Origin: Ziziphus jujuba
Lineage: Eukaryota > Streptophyta > Magnoliopsida > Rosales > Rhamnaceae
DNA length: 64,000 nucleotides
Assembly: GCF_031755915.1 (NCBI RefSeq)
Contig: NC_083382.1
Location: 13,297,001 to 13,361,000, forward strand
Direction: 5' to 3'
Shown here: positions 60,954 through 64,000 of the stretch, piece after piece
Layout: every line of letters begins with the position of its first letter
How positions within the stretch are numbered: position 1 is the stretch's first letter
The notes under the pieces: generated by a model
What the model was told of the DNA's origin: nothing
Databases searched by the model: none
What the model saw: only the letters and a program-made list of their open reading frames with translations
Position numbers and translations under genes: made by a program

Positions 60954-62300
60954 TCAATTCTTCTTTTCAGCTGCCTTTTTCTTTGAAGCCGAACTTGCCT
61001 GAGAATATAAGAAAGTTCCAAATATTGCAATGGCCGATCCAAGTGCATTGAGAGGTCTGACTGGATTCCTGAACACCAAAACAGTGGACACTATTACCAC
61101 CACTCTCTTCATTGTGTTCCCAACCGAAAACGTCAAGGGACTAATGTCGTCAAGTGCTTGATAAGATGATTGATTATAAAGATGGTAAAACAATCCAGAT
61201 AGCAAAACCCATATATAGAATGTGGATGACTTTCCCACAGCTTCTATAGCTCGGTGATAACCTTGAATCCATTGAGACCCTTCAACAAAAACTGCTACAG
61301 GAAATAGATAGAGCAGTGAAATTATACTGATCCAACCATACAAATTCAGCCCATTTACTTCCTTGAAATTCTCTAAACTGCGTTTTGAGTAAATATTCCT
61401 CAATACAAACCCAACATTACTAATCAAAGCACCCCACAATCCTTGCAAATTGAAGGAAACCTCAGTTACAGCAGCCAGAGAGCAACCCATAACAATGGGG
61501 AGGATTGAAAGCCAGACACTTATAGGGTAAGAATCACCAAGAACCGATGAGAAAACCACCGAGAAAACGGGCTCTGAAGATTTAATAACATGCGTGAAGG
61601 ACACGGCGACCTTAGAGAATGAAACACATGCTGAGATATGGCCTATTGTGTGGAACAATGCTGGACCAAGCAGAGCGACAATGAATGGCTTTGAGATCTT
61701 AGGACATGGTTGGAGCTTCAAAGACCAAAGAATCAACATCCAAACAGACCCAACAAAGAGCTGGAAAGACGCAAGCAACCAAGGGAAGGGGAAAACGTTG
61801 AGCGCCTTCTTGTTATAAATGTTAAAGACAATGTTTTGGAAATACCAGAGACCAAACACAACTGCAAGCTGGAGGGTCTTACTCTTGCTCTTATCCACAG
61901 GGTTCGAAACTGCAGATTCTCCTTCTCCATCACCTCGGTTGGACTCAGATGCAGCTTTTGGAATATAAGAAGTGGGTTTGGAAGAAAACCCAGATGGAAA
62001 ATCACAGGTCTCGCTCAAATGGATGACCTTGGAGCTCGAATCATGGATCTGAGATATGGGTTTCGAAGAAAATTGAGAATGGTAGCCATGGAGTACTCTG
62101 CGGGAAGTGGGGAGAGAAAGATGAATCAGCGAGGTGGGGTTGCGGAGAAAGGGAAATGGGGAATGTGGAGGTGATTGGGATTGGAATCTGGTGCTGAGAA
62201 GATTTGGATGTGGAAGCAGAGTGGGTTTAATGGGATTTCGAGGCTTAGAAATGGAGAAAATGACAGTGGAGGAAGAGCTGGTGAGATTGGAAGTAAGCAT
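60954..62300 (-). CDS. XPT: xylulose 5-phosphate/phosphate translocator, plastid inner envelope
   Basis: A single uninterrupted frame, as in the intronless Arabidopsis XPT. From Met at 62300 it gives 448 residues; the frame stays open to an upstream Met at 62366, but that part is made by a (CT)n repeat and looks like 5' UTR. The first ~140 residues are Ser/Pro-rich and basic, a plastid transit peptide. The transporter domain follows with LAVVFGLWYFQNIVFNIYNK, ALFHTIGHISACVSFSKVAV, SFTHVIKSSEPVFSVVFS, ISNVGFVLRNIYSKRSL, YHLYNQSSYQALDDISPLTF, SVGNTMKRVVV and GSAIAIFGTFLYSQ. Several hydrophobic helices are present. The LGPALFHTIGHISACVSFSK block separates XPT from GPT and PPT types. Family role: exchange of pentose (triose) phosphates with inorganic phosphate across the plastid envelope. 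No lesion. Confidence 0.93.
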   Translation of the reverse strand: MLTSNLTSSSSTVIFSISKPRNPIKPTLLPHPNLLSTRFQSQSPPHSPFPFLRNPTSLIHLSLPTSRRVLHGYHSQFSSKPISQIHDSSSKVIHLSETCDFPSGFSSKPTSYIPKAASESNRGDGEGESAVSNPVDKSKSKTLQLAVVFGLWYFQNIVFNIYNKKALNVFPFPWLLASFQLFVGSVWMLILWSLKLQPCPKISKPFIVALLGPALFHTIGHISACVSFSKVAVSFTHVIKSSEPVFSVVFSSVLGDSYPISVWLSILPIVMGCSLAAVTEVSFNLQGLWGALISNVGFVLRNIYSKRSLENFKEVNGLNLYGWISIISLLYLFPVAVFVEGSQWIQGYHRAIEAVGKSSTFYIWVLLSGLFYHLYNQSSYQALDDISPLTFSVGNTMKRVVVIVSTVLVFRNPVRPLNALGSAIAIFGTFLYSQASSASKKKAAEKKN

Positions 62301-62304
62301 TTGG

Positions 62305-62309
<5 letters not shown>

Positions 62310-62336
<27 letters not shown>
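62310..62336 (+). repeat. (GA)n microsatellite in XPT 5' region
   Basis: About thirteen GA repeats (CT on the gene strand) between the two possible XPT start codons. Translated they give SLSLSLSL, which supports the downstream Met as start. Confidence 0.9.
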
Positions 62337-62338
<2 letters not shown>

Positions 62339-62410
62339 CCGAACAACTGGAAAGTAAATGCGGCAAAGATTTGGAGATTGAGGACGAGGTTTTTTTATGT
62401 ATATACTGGC

Positions 62411-62421
62411 TTTTTATAAAT
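62411..62421 (-). promoter_or_regulatory. possible TATA box of XPT
   Basis: The minus strand reads ATTTATAAAAA, about 110 bases upstream of the preferred start and 45 upstream of the other. A cap site about 30 bases on would put the CT repeat in the leader. Confidence 0.45.
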
Positions 62422-64000
62422 GCCCTTTTTGGTCGTTTTCAAAGTTCAAACATCTTTGCCGTTTTGATATTCCTTTAATTTTTTTGAAGATATTTTAATC
62501 TTTTGATTCTTTTATATACTGGCTTTTTTTTTTTTTGAAGTGTATTAATTTTAATAGTTGAATTTTTTTATTTGTGCTTATAAAAATATAAAATTACAGA
62601 AGCCAAGATAAAAAGAAAAATTTAAATAGTTTGTAATTTAAATAATTTATTAAAAAATTTATAAATAGAAAAAAAAAAGTTTAATTTAAACAAAGACTTT
62701 ATTATTGACCCTAACCCACTTTTTCTTTAATTCAATGCTGTAACATGCCAACACTGCCTTTGTCCCATTACCAACGTTCACATGCCACCTAATGTGAAAA
62801 AAAAAAAAATGAATAGAAATAGTCTCAGCAGTTTATTTATTTATTTATTTTACCTAATGTGAAAAAAAAAAAAAAATAGAAATAGTCTCAGCAGTTTATT
62901 TATTTATTTATTTTTAAGATGAGCAATTGTTTTTATAGGAAGCATGTCAAATAGGGATGCTAAGGAGCATGGTGGGGCCGGGGGCTTCCTCGTATCCGCC
63001 TTCTGACGATTTTTCATCCAAAGGTTGTTTTTATAATTCTAAAATATTTTTACACATTTTTTTTTTTACATATTATTATTAAAATATATAAAATATATAT
63101 AAAATTTATTTATATAATATTTTTAATATTCAAAATACTTTTAATTTATACACTTGTTTCAATATATATATATTTTTTAACTATCTTTTATAAATCTATC
63201 AAAATCATTCTTCCTCCTTCCATAGTTCAAAAAAGGCATTCTTTTATTGATTCTTTGTTAAAGATTTTCTATTAACATTGGCTATTTTCGCATCAGGAAC
63301 ATCAAAGGCTAAATTTTTTAATATTTAATAGTAAACTTTTAAACAAAAGATATTTAATTGTATATTTTTGATATTTTTAAAATTGTTCAATCATATATTT
63401 TTAAATACTTTTAAAGTTGAATTATCTTAAAATATTCAATCTTAAATTTCTATACAAATTTTAAGATATCTACGCGTGTATTTTTGAAGATCATCTAAGC
63501 TATTCAATTATATACTTATAAATACATTTAAAGTTAGTAAAATATTGTTTTAATATATTTGATCAATAACTTTTGAATACCTTTGAATTATTCAATTGAA
63601 TATTTTTGAACACATTCAAATTTATGCAATTTTGTACTTTCCAATATCTTTTAAAATTTTCAAAAGAAAGAAAATCATTGTAAAATTGAAAAGAAAAAAA
63701 TATATATAAAAATTATTTTTTTCATTTTTTGAGCTTCCAAGAATTAAGTGGTGCAATATGAGCCTTTTTTCAATAAAGAAAATCACTGTAAGTATAATTT
63801 AAAAAGAAATATTTTGGAGGAAAAATAAAAATATATACAGAAATTATTCAAGTAGATTAATATCTTAATGGTAATTTTTATATATAGATAAAAATATAAA
63901 TTTACAATAATACTGTATAGAATCCGTTTGATATTGCAAGTAGAAATTCCTTTTTTCATCTTCATTTTTAACTAATTCCCCAATTATAGGGGAGGTCAAG
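62422..64000. other. intergenic, very AT-rich
   Basis: A 65-bp unit (ACCTAATGTG, A-run, TAGAAATAGTCTCAGCAG, TTTA repeats) stands twice in tandem at 62787-62851 and 62852-62913. The rest is low-complexity A/T with one short GC-rich island (about 62970-63010). No gene seen. Confidence 0.55.

Overview
The window reads as nuclear DNA of a core eudicot plant. It is AT-rich, its genes carry many GT-AG introns, and intergenic space is full of simple repeats and decayed transposons. The protein families are plant-specific (cytokinin dehydrogenase, plastid pentose-phosphate translocator, RTNLB reticulon, MMP and TAT relics). ZW10 and PDIL2-3 sit near each other as in Arabidopsis (At2g32900 and At2g32920, recalled from memory). 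I cannot name the species; a woody rosid is a guess.

Five genes appear intact: ZW10/MIP1 (4432-9711, +, 14 exons, 760 aa), a CKX3-like cytokinin dehydrogenase (21364-23492, -, 5 exons), PDIL2-3 (30472-34488, -, 9 exons, KDEL end), an RTNLB17/18-type reticulon (46688-48977, -, 8 exons) and the plastid transporter XPT (60954-62300, -, no intron). ZW10 and PDIL2-3 both serve the ER/early secretory system and the reticulon is an ER-shaping protein. I see no operon-like logic; the genes are independent units.

Layout: 1-1630 decayed Ty1/copia 3' end. 3128-3640 broken FUSED-type kinase fragment. 4432-9711 ZW10. 9712-12385 duplicated 3' flank with an MMP propeptide relic and an RNase H-like relic. 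12386-20069 young Ty3/gypsy element with ~3 kb LTRs whose RT-RNase H-integrase block is deleted; it sits in a ~400-bp tandem repeat. 21364-23492 CKX. 24900-30080 further copies of the ZW10-tail/MMP segment plus a MULE-like MITE. 30472-34488 PDIL2-3. About 35240-45110 is an endogenous pararetrovirus (Caulimoviridae) relic, split by a 1.1-kb hAT element (8-bp target duplication) and a 6.0-kb Pack-MULE-like element (9-bp target duplication) carrying a katanin-p80 WD40 exon and a 256-bp palindromic tandem array. 46688-48977 reticulon. About 49010-60010 holds a ~5-kb tandem duplication carrying two dead tyrosine-aminotransferase genes. 60954-62300 XPT, then AT-rich sequence.

The most unusual region is 35.2-45.1 kb: a three-layer nested insertion whose order can be read from exact target-site duplications, with an array of long perfect hairpins inside the innermost element. 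Exon borders were placed by hand from splice signals, reading-phase continuity and family knowledge; no alignment was run.
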